This document shows positions 63,898 to 64,000 of a DNA stretch of 64,000 nt, piece after piece. The notes below the pieces were generated by a model. That model did not search any database, was not told the origin of the DNA, and saw only the letters and a list, made by a program, of their open reading frames with translations. Numbering within the stretch: position 1 is the stretch's first letter; every line of letters begins with the position of its first letter. This DNA comes from Norana najaformis (Eukaryota; Annelida; Clitellata; Crassiclitellata; Hormogastridae): the NCBI GenBank assembly GCA_964023275.1, contig OZ029922.1, forward strand, positions 2,851,034 to 2,915,033, written 5' to 3'. Made by a program: the position numbers and the translations under genes.

Positions 63898-64000
63898 TAA
63901 TCATAATCGTAATCGTAAACTCGAGATTTCTGCAGCGCCCAAAGAAAGCTAAGTCAAGGGAACCATGGTATTCACAGGCGCTCAGTCAAAATAAAATCCA
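63898..64000 (-). mobile_element. S2 retroposon, copy 4, cut by the window end
   Basis: On plus: TAATCATAATCGTAATCGTA, CTCGAGATTTCTGCAGCGCC, CAAAGAAAGCTAAGTCAAGG, GCGCTCAGTCAAAATAAAAT. Confidence 0.78.

Overview
The window is metazoan nuclear DNA. It has spliced genes with GT-AG introns, many non-LTR retrotransposon fragments, a Ty3/gypsy-type LTR element, tRNA-derived SINEs, a satellite array and very abundant microsatellites. The repeats and the divergence of the one recognisable gene suggest a non-vertebrate, probably marine, animal; I cannot name a phylum.

Layout. (1) 1-11.3 kb, minus strand: eleven coding exons of an AKAP10 (D-AKAP2) orthologue. The RGS domain with its long insert, the second RGS domain and the C-terminal PKA-anchoring helix can all be read, and every splice phase agrees. 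The first coding exon(s) were not found. The introns carry LINE fragments, three co-oriented copies of one SINE, and minisatellites. (2) 11.4-12.8 kb, plus strand: LINE 3' ends, one with a decayed reverse transcriptase, abutting (3) 12.8-16.6 kb, minus strand: a decayed gypsy element (gag, protease, part of RT, start of RNase H) with a primer-binding-site-like motif at its 5' end. (4) 16.7-21.2 kb: about 37 copies of a 121-bp AT-rich satellite, itself six ~20-bp sub-repeats, bounded on its far side by (5) a second gag fragment at 21.2-21.8 kb. (6) 21.8-26.2 kb: a LINE 3' end, about ten copies of an unclassified ~160-bp tandem repeat, and two copies of one L2-like LINE in opposite orientations. 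(7) 26.2-64 kb: gene-poor DNA made largely of microsatellites (CATA, TGTC, GATG, GA, CCTG, CAC/CAT), a 16-bp satellite at 59.7-60.0 kb, and many short retroposon 3' ends and SINEs. No gene there can be supported with confidence.

The recurring theme of the repeat landscape is a common retroposon ending: a GCGC(T/C) core followed by an AT-rich TATAAA-like stretch, then a short microsatellite that differs between families (CAATTA, GATTAC, ATTAG, TGTAA, ACATTT, TTA). Several families share the same terminal segment attached to different bodies. Coordinates of AKAP10 exons are base-level readings of splice sites; most repeat boundaries are by eye and approximate to 10-30 bases.
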